Positions 24,606 through 32,592 are shown, counted from the first letter of the stretch. The stretch: 64,000 bases of DNA from Clostridiales bacterium (GCA_022800315.1 JAAWQC010000003.1:1-64000), one strand, 5' to 3'. Made by a program: numbers and translations. Notes: a model not told the origin generated them from the sequence alone.

Positions 24606-26561
24606 ATGATGAAAAAAGTGTCCAGCGCCCTGCTGGCGCTCCTCCTCCTGCTGTCCCTGACCCTCACCGGCACCTTCGCCTGGTCCGATTTTACCCAGCG
24701 CAAGACGAACGAGATGGGCGGTACCATCGACGCCTATAACGTCCAGCTGGTCAAGCGGGGCATGGACACCGCCACCCCGCTGGCCAACACCTACTTCGAC
24801 CTGTACAGCCGGAAGGACGGCAGGGAAGAAAAGCTGGACGGCGTGTACGTCACCGACCAGTTCGGCGCCATCGAGCTGGGCGGCCTGCCCGCCGGGGACT
24901 ACCTGTTCCGGGAGGTAAATCCCCCCTACGGCTACAATCTCGACCTGGACACCCGCAACCACCCCTTCACCTTGAGCGAGGACACGGTGGACGAGCACCA
25001 GTACGTCTACGTCACCGCGGTGAACAGCCGCCGCTACGGCGACCTCACGGTGCGGAAAACGGTGGTCAACGCCGACGGCTCCCCCCTCACCGACGAGCAG
25101 AAGGAACAGCTCTTCACCTTCACCATCGTGATCGAGGGCGACGGCGTTCAGGAGCTGGGGGACGGCGGCTTCGGCTGGTCGCTGGACGGGGTGGACCAGC
25201 CCGCCAACCTGCCGAACACCGCCACCATCCAGCTGAAACACGGGCAGCAGGCGGTGATCAGGCACATCCCCGCCGGGGCCCACTACACCGTCACCGAGAC
25301 CCCGGCGGCGGACACCATCGTCACCGGCGAAAACCACAGCGGTACCCTGCTCGAGGGCGGGGCGCAGGCCTCCTTTATCAACACCTACGGCAGGGAACCG
25401 GAGCCTGGCACCCTCACCGTGAAGAAACAGGTCACCGGCGAAGGCGCCGACCCGACCCGCAAGTTCGATATGACCGTCACCATCGACGGCGTCCCGCACC
25501 GCATCGCGCTGGCAGGCGGGGAAGTAGCCGTCTTTGCCGATCTTCCCGCCGGCGCGTACTATGAGGTAAAAGAGGACGACCTCTACGGCACCGGCTACAT
25601 ACAGGGGGGGCTGACCGACGGCTTCGGCACCATCGACGGCGACAAGACCGCCCTGGTCACCAACACCTTTGTGGGCACCGTCATGACCGAGATACGGGGC
25701 CAGAAAACCTGGGAGCACGGTGACAACCCCGAGGCCAGCCGCCCCGCCCACATCGTCGTCCAGCTGAAATGCGGCGAGGCCGTCATGGCGCAGAAGACGG
25801 TGACCGCCGCCGACGGCTGGTCCTACGCCTTCAACGCACCCAAGTACGATGCGGAGGCAAACGAGGTGGCGTACAGCATCGCGGAACTGCCGGTGCCGAA
25901 CTACGCCGCCACCGTGGACGGCTATAACCTGCACAACACCTACGTGCCCCCGGCGGTCACTACCACCTCCGGCACCGGCTCCGCCGCCTCTTCGACCGAT
26001 TCCACAACGACCACCACGAATACTGCGACAAGTTCCACCGTCTCCACAACGACTGATCCTAACGAGACAACAACCAGCGATCCTTCGACGAACACTTCTG
26101 GTTCGTCGGCGACCACTACCGGTTCCTCGGCCACAACATCCACTGATCCCTCGACGAACACTGCCGGTTCCTCGGCCACAACATCCACTGATCCCTCGAC
26201 GAACACTGCCGGTTCCTCGGCCACAACATCCACTGATCCTGACGGGACGACGACCACCAACGATTTCAACTTTACCATCACCCTGCATCCCACCCGGCCC
26301 ACCGACCCTGATTCCTTCCCGGTGGGGGGCGGCACGGCGGGCGGGCCGGATGGAAGCGGTAACGACGGCGGCGCAAACGGGCAGAACCCGCCGAAGACGG
26401 GCGACACCTTCTTCGACCCCGCCTGTCTCATCCACCCGGCGCTTCTCATCCTGATCATTCTGCTGGGCGGCTACACCGTCATCCGCCTGGTTATCAACCG
26501 ACGGAAGGCGGAGGACATTCAGCTCCAGACCATCCCAACAGAGGAGGATAACGAACAATGA
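24606..26561 (+). CDS. SpaA/Cna-B-type pilin-like protein with sorting signal
   Basis: A 651-residue surface protein. The signal ends in TLTGTFAWSDFTQ, the same SipW-style motif as the two matrix proteins, followed by a SpaA/prealbumin-type Cna-B domain (about 35-130: YFDLYSRKDGREEKLDGVYV, AGDYLFREVNPPYGYNLD). Two FctA-like repeat domains (about 140-360; TFTIVIEGDGV, KFDMTVTIDGV) and another Cna-B domain (about 362-450: RGQKTWEHGDNPEA) follow. A Ser/Thr-rich stalk (about 450-560) leads to the sortase signal NPPKTG (594-599), a membrane helix and a basic tail. The start is ATG 24606 after AAAGGAGA. Sortase-polymerised, isopeptide-crosslinked pili or a stalked anchor are likely; no sortase is in the window. 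The combination of SipW-type signal with a sorting signal is unusual. Confidence 0.9.
   Translation: MMKKVSSALLALLLLLSLTLTGTFAWSDFTQRKTNEMGGTIDAYNVQLVKRGMDTATPLANTYFDLYSRKDGREEKLDGVYVTDQFGAIELGGLPAGDYLFREVNPPYGYNLDLDTRNHPFTLSEDTVDEHQYVYVTAVNSRRYGDLTVRKTVVNADGSPLTDEQKEQLFTFTIVIEGDGVQELGDGGFGWSLDGVDQPANLPNTATIQLKHGQQAVIRHIPAGAHYTVTETPAADTIVTGENHSGTLLEGGAQASFINTYGREPEPGTLTVKKQVTGEGADPTRKFDMTVTIDGVPHRIALAGGEVAVFADLPAGAYYEVKEDDLYGTGYIQGGLTDGFGTIDGDKTALVTNTFVGTVMTEIRGQKTWEHGDNPEASRPAHIVVQLKCGEAVMAQKTVTAADGWSYAFNAPKYDAEANEVAYSIAELPVPNYAATVDGYNLHNTYVPPAVTTTSGTGSAASSTDSTTTTTNTATSSTVSTTTDPNETTTSDPSTNTSGSSATTTGSSATTSTDPSTNTAGSSATTSTDPSTNTAGSSATTSTDPDGTTTTNDFNFTITLHPTRPTDPDSFPVGGGTAGGPDGSGNDGGANGQNPPKTGDTFFDPACLIHPALLILIILLGGYTVIRLVINRRKAEDIQLQTIPTEEDNEQ
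26121..26240 (+). repeat. 45-bp tandem repeat in the pilin stalk
   Basis: The unit begins GGTTCCTCGGCCACAACATC and recurs with a period of exactly 45 bases at 26121, 26166 and 26211 (the last partial). Degenerate copies lie just upstream. It encodes a 15-residue Ser/Thr-rich unit (GSSATTSTDPSTNTA). Confidence 0.92.
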
Positions 26562-26797
26562 AACTGACCGATTATCTCGTTCTCGGCGTATCGGTATTGG
26601 CGGGTACGCTCCTGTTCTACTTCCGCCGATGCCAGCTGGACACCGTCCTGTTCCTGATCCTGCTGGCGGTGGTCTTCGTCAGCTACTTCCTGCTGAGCCG
26701 CCCGGTGAAAGAGGAATCGCCCCCAGCCGCCCATGAGCTGCCGCCCCTGAACCTTCCTTCGGGTTCATCCGATGAGGAAACACCCAACCAGATGTGA
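26558..26797 (+). CDS. Small two-helix membrane protein at the end of the pilin operon
   Basis: A 79-residue protein with two membrane helices (about 6-22 and 29-46) and a polar Pro/Ser-rich tail. Its ATG overlaps the pilin stop (ATGA), so it is translationally coupled. I do not recognise the family. Its place suggests a helper for assembly or anchoring of the pilin-like protein (inference). Confidence 0.82.
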   Translation: MKLTDYLVLGVSVLAGTLLFYFRRCQLDTVLFLILLAVVFVSYFLLSRPVKEESPPAAHELPPLNLPSGSSDEETPNQM

Positions 26798-26837
26798 GCG
26801 CCTTCACACCGGCTGCTTTTCCCCGTCGGAGTGACTT

Positions 26838-26877
26838 CCCCCGGCCGCTTTGCAAGCAGCGGCCGGGGGCTTTTTTA
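26838..26877 (+). terminator. Terminator of the matrix/pilin gene block
   Basis: A 12-bp GC-rich stem (CCCCCGGCCGCT arm) followed by TTTTTTAT. Confidence 0.9.
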
Positions 26878-26924
26878 TCCCCGTGTAATCGGGGATAAGC
26901 CGAACACCCCTTTACCGACAAAGG

Positions 26925-27030
26925 GGCCTTGTCAAAAGAGATTTTTTGATATATACTATATATAGTATATATTTTGATTATTTAATCATATATATTGATT
27001 TTTTGCGGCTTATGTCCGTTAAAACGGATG
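26925..27030. other. Very AT-rich palindromic tract
   Basis: A tract of alternating TA with a perfect palindrome ATATACTATATATAGTATAT (about 26951-26970) and a second ATTAAT-type inverted repeat. It stands out in this GC-rich region. It may be a bent upstream element of the promoter at 27056 or an operator; no gene. Confidence 0.5.
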
Positions 27031-27055
27031 TTTAGAACAAATTTTCGTTTTCCTC

Positions 27056-27083
27056 TTGCAATTTGAAACCATTCGGGTATAAT
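27056..27083 (+). promoter_or_regulatory. SigA-type promoter
   Basis: TTGCAA, 16-base spacer, TATAAT, about 100 bases upstream of the 132-residue membrane protein gene. Confidence 0.75.
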
Positions 27084-27188
27084 AGAGGCACAGCAAAAGA
27101 AAAACGTTTGTTCGAAACGAGGTATGGCTTTCTCCCGTGCATACCGCAAAGCCAACCTTGCCTACGCCGCCGTAAGGAGGATATCGTT

Positions 27189-27587
27189 ATGATAATCAAT
27201 CTGCTCAGCTTGTTGGCAATGGCCGGTATGGCCCTGTATATGGTCATCCGTGCCCGCTATGCCGTGACACGGAAGGTCGCGGCGGTGCCGCTGGCGGTCT
27301 GCGCCGTGGAAATGCTGGTGTTCGGCGTCATGGCCGCCGGGGAGTTCCCCCTGTTTACCGCAATCCTGCTCGCTATGAAGGCGGCAATCCTGTTGTGCTG
27401 CGCGGGCGCAATGCGGCGTGACGCCGCCATGGTCAAGCGCCACGAACGCCGGTTGGCCGCCCATCGCGCCGCCGAGGCCCGCCGTCAGGCGGAGGAGGAA
27501 CAGCCGGCCCGCCGGCCCGCCCTCCGTCTGGTACCGCCGGTCTCCCGCCGGGTATCCGCCCGCGTGTCGGACGGCGACTGCGCCTGA
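27189..27587 (+). CDS. Membrane protein with basic C-terminal tail, unknown
   Basis: A 132-residue protein with an N-terminal half of three hydrophobic segments (about 3-20, 33-52, 58-78) and a C-terminal tail rich in Arg, Ala and Glu (RHERRLAAHRAAEARRQAEEE) that could form a helix or bind nucleic acid. The ATG at 27189 follows AAGGAGG. It is alone between a promoter and a hairpin. The function is unknown. Confidence 0.75.
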   Translation: MIINLLSLLAMAGMALYMVIRARYAVTRKVAAVPLAVCAVEMLVFGVMAAGEFPLFTAILLAMKAAILLCCAGAMRRDAAMVKRHERRLAAHRAAEARRQAEEEQPARRPALRLVPPVSRRVSARVSDGDCA

Positions 27588-27636
27588 TACTCCCGGCGTT
27601 GTCTCTTCATTCTGCCAGTCTCATTCTTCTCATAAC

Positions 27637-27679
27637 CGGAAGAGGAGGGGGAATCCAACGGATTCCCCCTCCTCTTCCG
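27637..27679. terminator. Long hairpin between convergent genes
   Basis: A perfect 20-bp stem (CGGAAGAGGAGGGGGAATCC arm) with a three-base loop, lacking a good T run. It probably ends the upstream membrane protein message. Confidence 0.65.
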
Positions 27680-27697
27680 TTACGCCGAACCCGCCCA

Positions 27698-27724
27698 TAA
27701 AAAGGCCGGGAGTCTCTCCCGGCC
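27698..27724 (-). terminator. Terminator of minD-mgsA
   Basis: On the minus strand, a GGCCGGGAG/CTCCCGGCC stem with a three-base loop followed by TTTTTAT. Confidence 0.85.
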
Positions 27725-27738
27725 GTTGTGATTACCGA

Positions 27739-28140
27739 TTATACGCTTCTGAGGATATCGCGCCAGTCGAGGTCGCCGCGCTCCAGACCGTGGATGAGCA
27801 CTTCAGCAGTAGCGATATTGGTCGCCACCGGGATATTCCGCATATCGCACAGGCGGAACAGATCAATCTCGTTCTGTTCGTGGGATTTTTCGGTCATGGG
27901 GTCGCGGAAAAACAGCAGCAGGTCGATTTCGTCACAGGAAATCCGTGCGGATATCTGCTGGTCTCCGCCCTGGGAGCCGCTCAGATACCGCATAATCTGA
28001 AGGCCGGTGGCCTCCGCCACCATTTTGCCGGTCGTACCGGTCGCACAGAGCTTGTGGCGGCTGAGAATGCCGCAGTAGGCTATACAAAATTGTACCATCA
28101 GTTCTTTTTTCGAGTCGTGCGCCATCAATGCAATATTCAA
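27739..28140 (-). CDS. mgsA: Methylglyoxal synthase
   Basis: A 133-residue cytoplasmic enzyme converting dihydroxyacetone phosphate to methylglyoxal, a bypass of lower glycolysis. Family motifs: MNIALMAHDSKKELM at the start, ATGTTGKM (phosphate binding), GSQGGDQQISARI with the catalytic Asp, LLFFRDPMTEKSHEQNEIDLFR, and PVATNIATAE. I place the start at a TTG (28140), because AAAGGAGG lies nine bases upstream and the protein then begins exactly as the family does; the ATG three codons earlier touches that ribosome site. It follows minD, an arrangement common in Clostridia. Confidence 0.95.
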   Translation of the reverse strand: MNIALMAHDSKKELMVQFCIAYCGILSRHKLCATGTTGKMVAEATGLQIMRYLSGSQGGDQQISARISCDEIDLLLFFRDPMTEKSHEQNEIDLFRLCDMRNIPVATNIATAEVLIHGLERGDLDWRDILRSV

Positions 28141-28194
28141 TTGGGCCATCCTCCTTTATATAGTGGGTGTATATTCTGTTGGCAGAGGGCTGCT

Positions 28195-28938
28195 CTACAT
28201 CTTTTCCAAACGGGCGAGAGGAACCTCTTCGCCGAGAAACCGCCGGGCAATGTTGCCAAAGCACACCGCCGCGTTGCAGTCGGCCGGCAGCGGCCTGCCG
28301 TTGGCGTTGGCCACGGCCACCTGCTCATCCTCCGGCAGAATGCCGATGAGCTGCAGGCCCGCGGTATCGATGATCTCGTCCACATCGGGCATTTTCCCCT
28401 CCCGTACCGGGGCGGGGCGCAGACGGTTGATCACAAGCCGCGCGGTTATCTCCCTGTCCTCCAGCAAACGGGCGACGATCTGCGCATCCCGCGCGCAGAC
28501 CATATCGGGGGTGGTGACCACCAGCGCCCGCTCGGCGGGAGCTACGGCGGTGGCGAAGCCCTGTCCCACCCCGGCGGGGCTGTCCACGATCACAGCGTCG
28601 TAATGCAGGGTAAATCCCTTGCACAGCCGCCGCAGGTCCTCCGGTGAGCAAAGGCGGTCGAGGCTCACCGGCGCGGGAACAACGAAAACGTTGGGGCAGA
28701 CCGGCGAAGGATAAATCGCGCGAATCGGTTCGCAGTTCCCCGCGAAAATATCCGACATGTCGTAAACCGTGCCCCCGATGCCCAGCATCAGGTCCAAGCT
28801 GCGAAGCCCGGCGTCGCCGTCGATCAGGAGTACCTTGAGCCCCTGTTTCGCCAGCGCACAGCCGAGCCCGGCTGTCACGGTGGATTTCCCGGCGCCGCCC
28901 TTTCCGGACGTCACCACCGTTACGAAACCCGCATCCAC
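28195..28938 (-). CDS. minD: Septum-site determining ATPase MinD-like
   Basis: A 247-residue P-loop ATPase of the MinD/ParA family. It has the deviant Walker A GKGGAGKST near residues 12-20, the switch I region VLLIDGDAGLRSLDLML, and the A'-motif DAVIVDSPAGVG. MinD recycles on the membrane and places division (and in sporulation, polar septation) proteins. The usual C-terminal amphipathic tail is only weakly seen (ARRFLGEEVPLARLEKM). The GTG at 28938 is preceded by AGGGGGG at seven bases; an in-frame upstream ATG has no such site. No minC or minE is adjacent. Confidence 0.9.
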   Translation of the reverse strand: MDAGFVTVVTSGKGGAGKSTVTAGLGCALAKQGLKVLLIDGDAGLRSLDLMLGIGGTVYDMSDIFAGNCEPIRAIYPSPVCPNVFVVPAPVSLDRLCSPEDLRRLCKGFTLHYDAVIVDSPAGVGQGFATAVAPAERALVVTTPDMVCARDAQIVARLLEDREITARLVINRLRPAPVREGKMPDVDEIIDTAGLQLIGILPEDEQVAVANANGRPLPADCNAAVCFGNIARRFLGEEVPLARLEKM

Positions 28939-29264
28939 ATCCGCACCCCCCTGCCCGCATCGAATTGCCGCCTCCTGCGGACAGGCGGCCTCCGGTAAAG
29001 GCCCGGGGCCCGGCAGCATGCATTGCTTTCAGAAGATTATACCATATTTTCATGGTGAAGTAAACCGGAATTTACATACCATACCCATGAAAGAGCGTGT
29101 TTGCCACGCTTCGGAAATCGGCGGGTGTCCGACTATGCCGACCTGGCCCGGCCTCCGCCCGCTCCCATATATGTACACCGTTAGTCCCACCCGCCGATCA
29201 TGCCGAAAAAATGCGTTCGTAAAGCTGCCGCTCTGCGAACGCATCTCCATCGGCTCCGCACCGG

Positions 29265-29474
29265 TCAAATGTGGCTGCCGTCGGTCCAGACAAAATAGTT
29301 TTCATAGGTACAACCGAGGGTTTCGGCGATGGTCTCCAGCTCACCGACCGAGAACTTTCCCCGTTTCAACTTGGCGTTGAAGTTGGCGGGAGACTGGCCC
29401 AGGCGGCGGGAAAGCTCCGCCACACTGATGCCCGCGCGGACGCACAGAACCTTGATTTTTTCCGAAATAGTCAT
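29265..29474 (-). CDS. Small XRE-type DNA-binding protein
   Basis: A 69-residue single-domain Cro/C1 helix-turn-helix (KIKVLCVRAGISVAELSRRL, SPANFNAKLKRGKFSVGELE) without any effector domain. The ATG at 29474 has GAGG eight bases upstream; a GTG three codons earlier is the alternative. It lies between SpoIIP-associated genes and minD and is possibly a stand-alone regulator. Targets are unknown. Confidence 0.85.
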   Translation of the reverse strand: MTISEKIKVLCVRAGISVAELSRRLGQSPANFNAKLKRGKFSVGELETIAETLGCTYENYFVWTDGSHI

Positions 29475-29521
29475 CCTTTTCACCTCATCAGATTATTTAA
29501 GCCCCATCGGCGGGATGGTCC

Positions 29522-29845
29522 TCATCCAAACAGGGCAGTCAACGCTTGTGTCACCGACGCGATTTCCCCTTCGGCCACCCAGACGGCGGCCCGCCACCGG
29601 GCTGGCAGGAGCTGCCACGCCGCGTCCAGCCATCCGGGCTCGGTCAGTACCGGCTCCTCTTCGCCATCCAGAGGGGTTTCCTGATGCAGGCCGGCGGACA
29701 GGGTCACATCCCCGAAGCCGGTCAGTCGCGTATTGTAATCCGCGACCAGGAAACCCGCCCCGGTCAGCAGCACGCACAGGGTCAGGGCAAACGTGCACCA
29801 GAAGGCCCGCCGGCTGCGCCGCCGGTCATCTCTTTTCGCCATATC
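29522..29845 (-). CDS. Single-pass membrane protein next to spoIIP
   Basis: A 107-residue protein with an Arg-rich cytoplasmic start (MAKRDDRRRSRRAFW), one membrane helix (about 16-36) and an extracytoplasmic part of about 70 residues. It follows spoIIP on the same strand after 90 bases, so a role in sporulation is possible but unproved. I do not recognise the family. The start is chosen at the MAKR methionine. Confidence 0.7.
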   Translation of the reverse strand, partial: DMAKRDDRRRSRRAFWCTFALTLCVLLTGAGFLVADYNTRLTGFGDVTLSAGLHQETPLDGEEEPVLTEPGWLDAAWQLLPARWRAAVWVAEGEIASVTQALTALFG

Positions 29846-29935
29846 CCATTCGTCCCTTTCGCTGAGATACGCCGGAAGAGGGGGACGCTGCGGCATCCTT
29901 CCCCGTCGGCGTCAACTGCGGGGAAGGGGAGCGAT

Positions 29936-31069
29936 TCACGACGCCCCCAGCTCGCCCAGCACCTGCGCCAATGTTTTGCCCAGCAACTGGCCGGAATATA
30001 CAGCCTCTTCCAGTGTGTTGGAATCGCTTCCGAACTCCACCAGCAGGGAACCGTGGGTCAGGTGCTGGTTATACCGGCTGTCCACCAGATACAGGGGCCG
30101 GGCCAGGTTCTGGTATTTGTTGTAAACGGCGCTTTGCAGCCGGACGGCGAACTGCAGGTTCTGCTCCCAGTCGGGATGGGGCACCGACGGCGTGTCGGTG
30201 ACACTGGAGATAATCATGATCTGGGCCGCTTTTTTTCCGTCGATCTCCACGGTAGGCTTGATTTTAGTGGTATCCCCCCGCATGATGGCGTCCCGGTGGA
30301 CGTCCAGCACCACCTTTATGCTGGGATACTGCTCCAGAATCGATTTAACCGTGGCGGCCGACCGCTCGTAGGCGCCGGTGTATTTGGGGCTGTCGTGAAC
30401 GGTGGCATCGTGGATTACTCCAATGCCCGCGGCCCGCAGGGTCTCGGCAATGGCCTCTCCCACCGCCACCACGTTGCGGCTGTTATCGGTGGAACGGGAG
30501 GGATCGTCAGGATTGTAATACCCGGCAAAATAGGTCATATAGGCCTCGGTGGTGTGGGTGTGCATGATGAGTACCTGGGGTTCGTCGGTGGCGGTGAGGC
30601 CCAGATCGGGCTTCTGCGCCAGCTCGGCGGCCACATCCACCGTTTTGGAGCTGGCATTTTTGGTCGCCACCCCCTGCACAAAATTACTGCCGGCGAAGAA
30701 CTGCTCCTCGACCACGTCTCCCCCGCCCTCGGCACGGGGCGGCGGTTCCCCGTTCACGACGGGAGCCGTCACGGCGCCGGTCCCGTCCGGCTGCTGGCTG
30801 TCGGCGTTGCCCGAAGTGCCGTCGCCCGGCTGATGGTTGTTCTCCGACGAGCCCGTGCCGTTTCCCTCCGCGGGCTGGCGCTCCAGCCGCTCGCTCAAAG
30901 CGACCGCCCCACCCTCCGGCTGTTGAAGGCCGGCGGAGAGCATGGCCATGCCCTGGCCAATAGACACCAGCGTCTCCCGCGGGACGTTGCCCGCCACTAT
31001 AGCAAAACAGCCCGCCGCCAGCAAAACGGCAGCGGACCGCTTGATCGCGCGTTTTCCGTTTTTCCCCAT
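29936..31069 (-). CDS. spoIIP: Stage II sporulation protein P
   Basis: A 377-residue membrane-anchored amidase/endopeptidase that trims septal peptidoglycan during engulfment with SpoIID and SpoIIM. An N-terminal membrane helix (about 12-28) and a long disordered Gly/Ser/Asn-rich linker (about 50-130) precede the zinc amidase domain. Zn-ligand motifs visible are VLIMHTHTTEAYM (His170, Glu175 region) and LDVHRDA (about residue 257); the end has LLVEFGSDSNTLEEA, with the catalytic Glu. The linker is longer than in Bacillus. It is firm evidence that the organism forms endospores. Confidence 0.95.
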   Translation of the reverse strand: MGKNGKRAIKRSAAVLLAAGCFAIVAGNVPRETLVSIGQGMAMLSAGLQQPEGGAVALSERLERQPAEGNGTGSSENNHQPGDGTSGNADSQQPDGTGAVTAPVVNGEPPPRAEGGGDVVEEQFFAGSNFVQGVATKNASSKTVDVAAELAQKPDLGLTATDEPQVLIMHTHTTEAYMTYFAGYYNPDDPSRSTDNSRNVVAVGEAIAETLRAAGIGVIHDATVHDSPKYTGAYERSAATVKSILEQYPSIKVVLDVHRDAIMRGDTTKIKPTVEIDGKKAAQIMIISSVTDTPSVPHPDWEQNLQFAVRLQSAVYNKYQNLARPLYLVDSRYNQHLTHGSLLVEFGSDSNTLEEAVYSGQLLGKTLAQVLGELGAS

Positions 31070-31665
31070 CTCGATACCCTTGCCCTTTCGCCAATTTGCG
31101 GTACATCACCGTTATCAATCTATGCCCTGGCGAAAAGGAATATGCGGCAGGAATTGAAAATCATGGGATACCGGGGGCTGTTTGCTTATCATATACCTGT
31201 GTTCGATGCATTTTGTGTTGAAATATGCAATGATTATCCTTTCTTTTATTTATTATACAGGTGTTCTTGCATTTCCCGGCCGTTATGAATGCCTGTATAT
31301 TCCGGCATTTACTTTCCCCGCTTTCATATTATGATAGAAATTATATTATATTACAATATTAATTGACGTATATCCTGCTATGTAGATATCGTTTTTATCT
31401 AGTATTTGTTATATTGCGTATAATAACCATATAAAATGAGGTTGAGCAGTGAGGGATTTCCACTGAGTTGCCGTAATAACGCGCGTTGGTCGTAGGATAG
31501 CCGTGGACGGCACAGCCCCTCCCCTACGAAGACGGCGGACATTTCATATACAAACCCGCAGACGATATACCCACAGGCATGCAGCGACCGCAATGTCCTT
31601 ACGCACGATATCATCAGAGGTATGAATTACAAAGTCGTACTCATGACAACGCTTCTTATTTTCAC
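31070..31665. other. AT-rich intergenic region upstream of spoIIP
   Basis: About 600 bases with no supported gene. The left half is AT-rich with mixed stop codons in all frames. The right half (31490-31560) is a GC-rich segment of the kind found in dispersed intergenic hairpins (CCCCTCCCCTACGAA). A short minus-strand open frame at 31399-31614 has no ribosome site and is rejected. Confidence 0.5.
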
Positions 31666-31989
31666 TCAAGACTGCTTTTCCTCCGTCTCCAGTTTTTCCC
31701 ACTCACACAGCACCGTGTCCCGGTTGTCGGTGCGTATCGTCACCGGATGGAATCGCTCTCCGCCGATATGGACGCACTCCATTTGTCCCCCCGCGCTTCG
31801 TACCAGCAGGTCGTTTTCCCGCGCCCACCGGTTGTCCACGGTCAGGCCGTTGTGATAAAAAAACCGCTCCAGCTCCGCCATCGTATAAACCGTCCACTGC
31901 CAGGCGTATTGGCGGTATCCCATGAGATGCGTTTCGGTCGATGTAAACGCCCGATACAAAATGATAAAGGCTTTATTTGGCGAGGCCAT
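31666..31989 (-). CDS. Conserved-looking hypothetical protein
   Basis: A 107-residue soluble protein (MASPNKAFIILYRAFTSTE at the start, WTVYTMAELERFFYHNGL in the middle). The start has GGAG with good spacing. No membrane segment, no family recognised. Confidence 0.6.
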   Translation of the reverse strand: MASPNKAFIILYRAFTSTETHLMGYRQYAWQWTVYTMAELERFFYHNGLTVDNRWARENDLLVRSAGGQMECVHIGGERFHPVTIRTDNRDTVLCEWEKLETEEKQS

Positions 31990-32135
31990 CAACAACACTC
32001 CTTTCCTATTGCGGTGTTTATTATATCGAATCGTAATAATTTGTTACTTATTTGATGCCATACAGGAGCCATTTCCCCCTATTTTTTTATTATCGGGTAT
32101 AATTAATGAAAATGAAAAGGGGAGGCGGCCGATGA

Positions 32136-32309
32136 ATGAAACAAAGACCCTGTTTTTCACTCCGTATCAGCCGCGTTCTGTTAAAAAAGCTGGCGTATAT
32201 CGCCGCATACGAAGGCCGCAGTAAAAATAAGGAGGTAGAATTACTGGTCCGTCGCCACATCGCGGAATTCGAAAAGGAACACGGCGAAATCCCCGTCGAG
32301 CTGCCGTAA
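32136..32309 (+). CDS. Arc-like ribbon-helix-helix protein
   Basis: A 57-residue protein MKQRPCFSLRISRVLLKKLAY... (first 20: MKQRPCFSLRISRVLLKKLA) followed by AYEGRSKNKEVELLVRRHIA and a Glu-rich end. The FSLRISRV strand plus LLKKLAYIAAYEGRSKNKEVE helices is the Arc/MetJ-like ribbon-helix-helix fold. AGGGGAGG lies ten bases before the ATG at 32136. A longer overlapping frame starting at 32132 (MNETKT...) is shorter in coding content and ends early. It is probably a DNA-binding regulator or antitoxin-like protein; no toxin gene is next to it. Confidence 0.82.
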   Translation: MKQRPCFSLRISRVLLKKLAYIAAYEGRSKNKEVELLVRRHIAEFEKEHGEIPVELP

Positions 32310-32348
32310 GCCTACATATAATCGTAGGGGAAAGACGACTATCGTCGC

Positions 32349-32592
32349 ATGAGGACCATAGTCCCTGGTCGAGGAGGGGATGGGGTTTTAAGGCGAAACC
32401 CGTTTCGAAAGGTTATCTCTTGCGGCAAAGGTCACCTTATTTCGGCGGATATACCGCCTCCTGACGTTCCCGCCGCTGCGCCCACCCCGTCTCACTTCTT
32501 CCGCCACTGGCGGCGGTCGACGGCGTTGCCCTTAACGCCTCTTTCCTGTCACTTTCTCCGAGCGGAGAAAGTGGTACCTGCGGAGCAATTCC
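32349..32592 (-). repeat. Dispersed intergenic repeat, copy 1
   Basis: Read on the minus strand it goes from TTGCTCCGCAGGTACCA, through a CTTTCTCCG hairpin, GGAAAGA, a long middle part, AACCTTTCGAAACGGGTTT, AACCCCATCCCC and GACCAGGGA. The same ordered blocks occur on the plus strand at 52068-52210. It probably has no coding function. Confidence 0.6.

Noticed and set aside
27075-27135. LexA/DinR-like box near the promoter of the 132-residue membrane protein
   Set aside because: GAAC/GTTC half-sites are not in the correct spacing and the gene is not a known SOS gene.
29050-29268. 72-codon minus-strand open frame between minD and a small XRE gene
   Set aside because: No ribosome site and a protein-unlike composition; probably non-coding.
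31399-31614. 71-codon minus-strand open frame
   Set aside because: No ribosome site, no recognisable features, lies over dispersed intergenic sequence.
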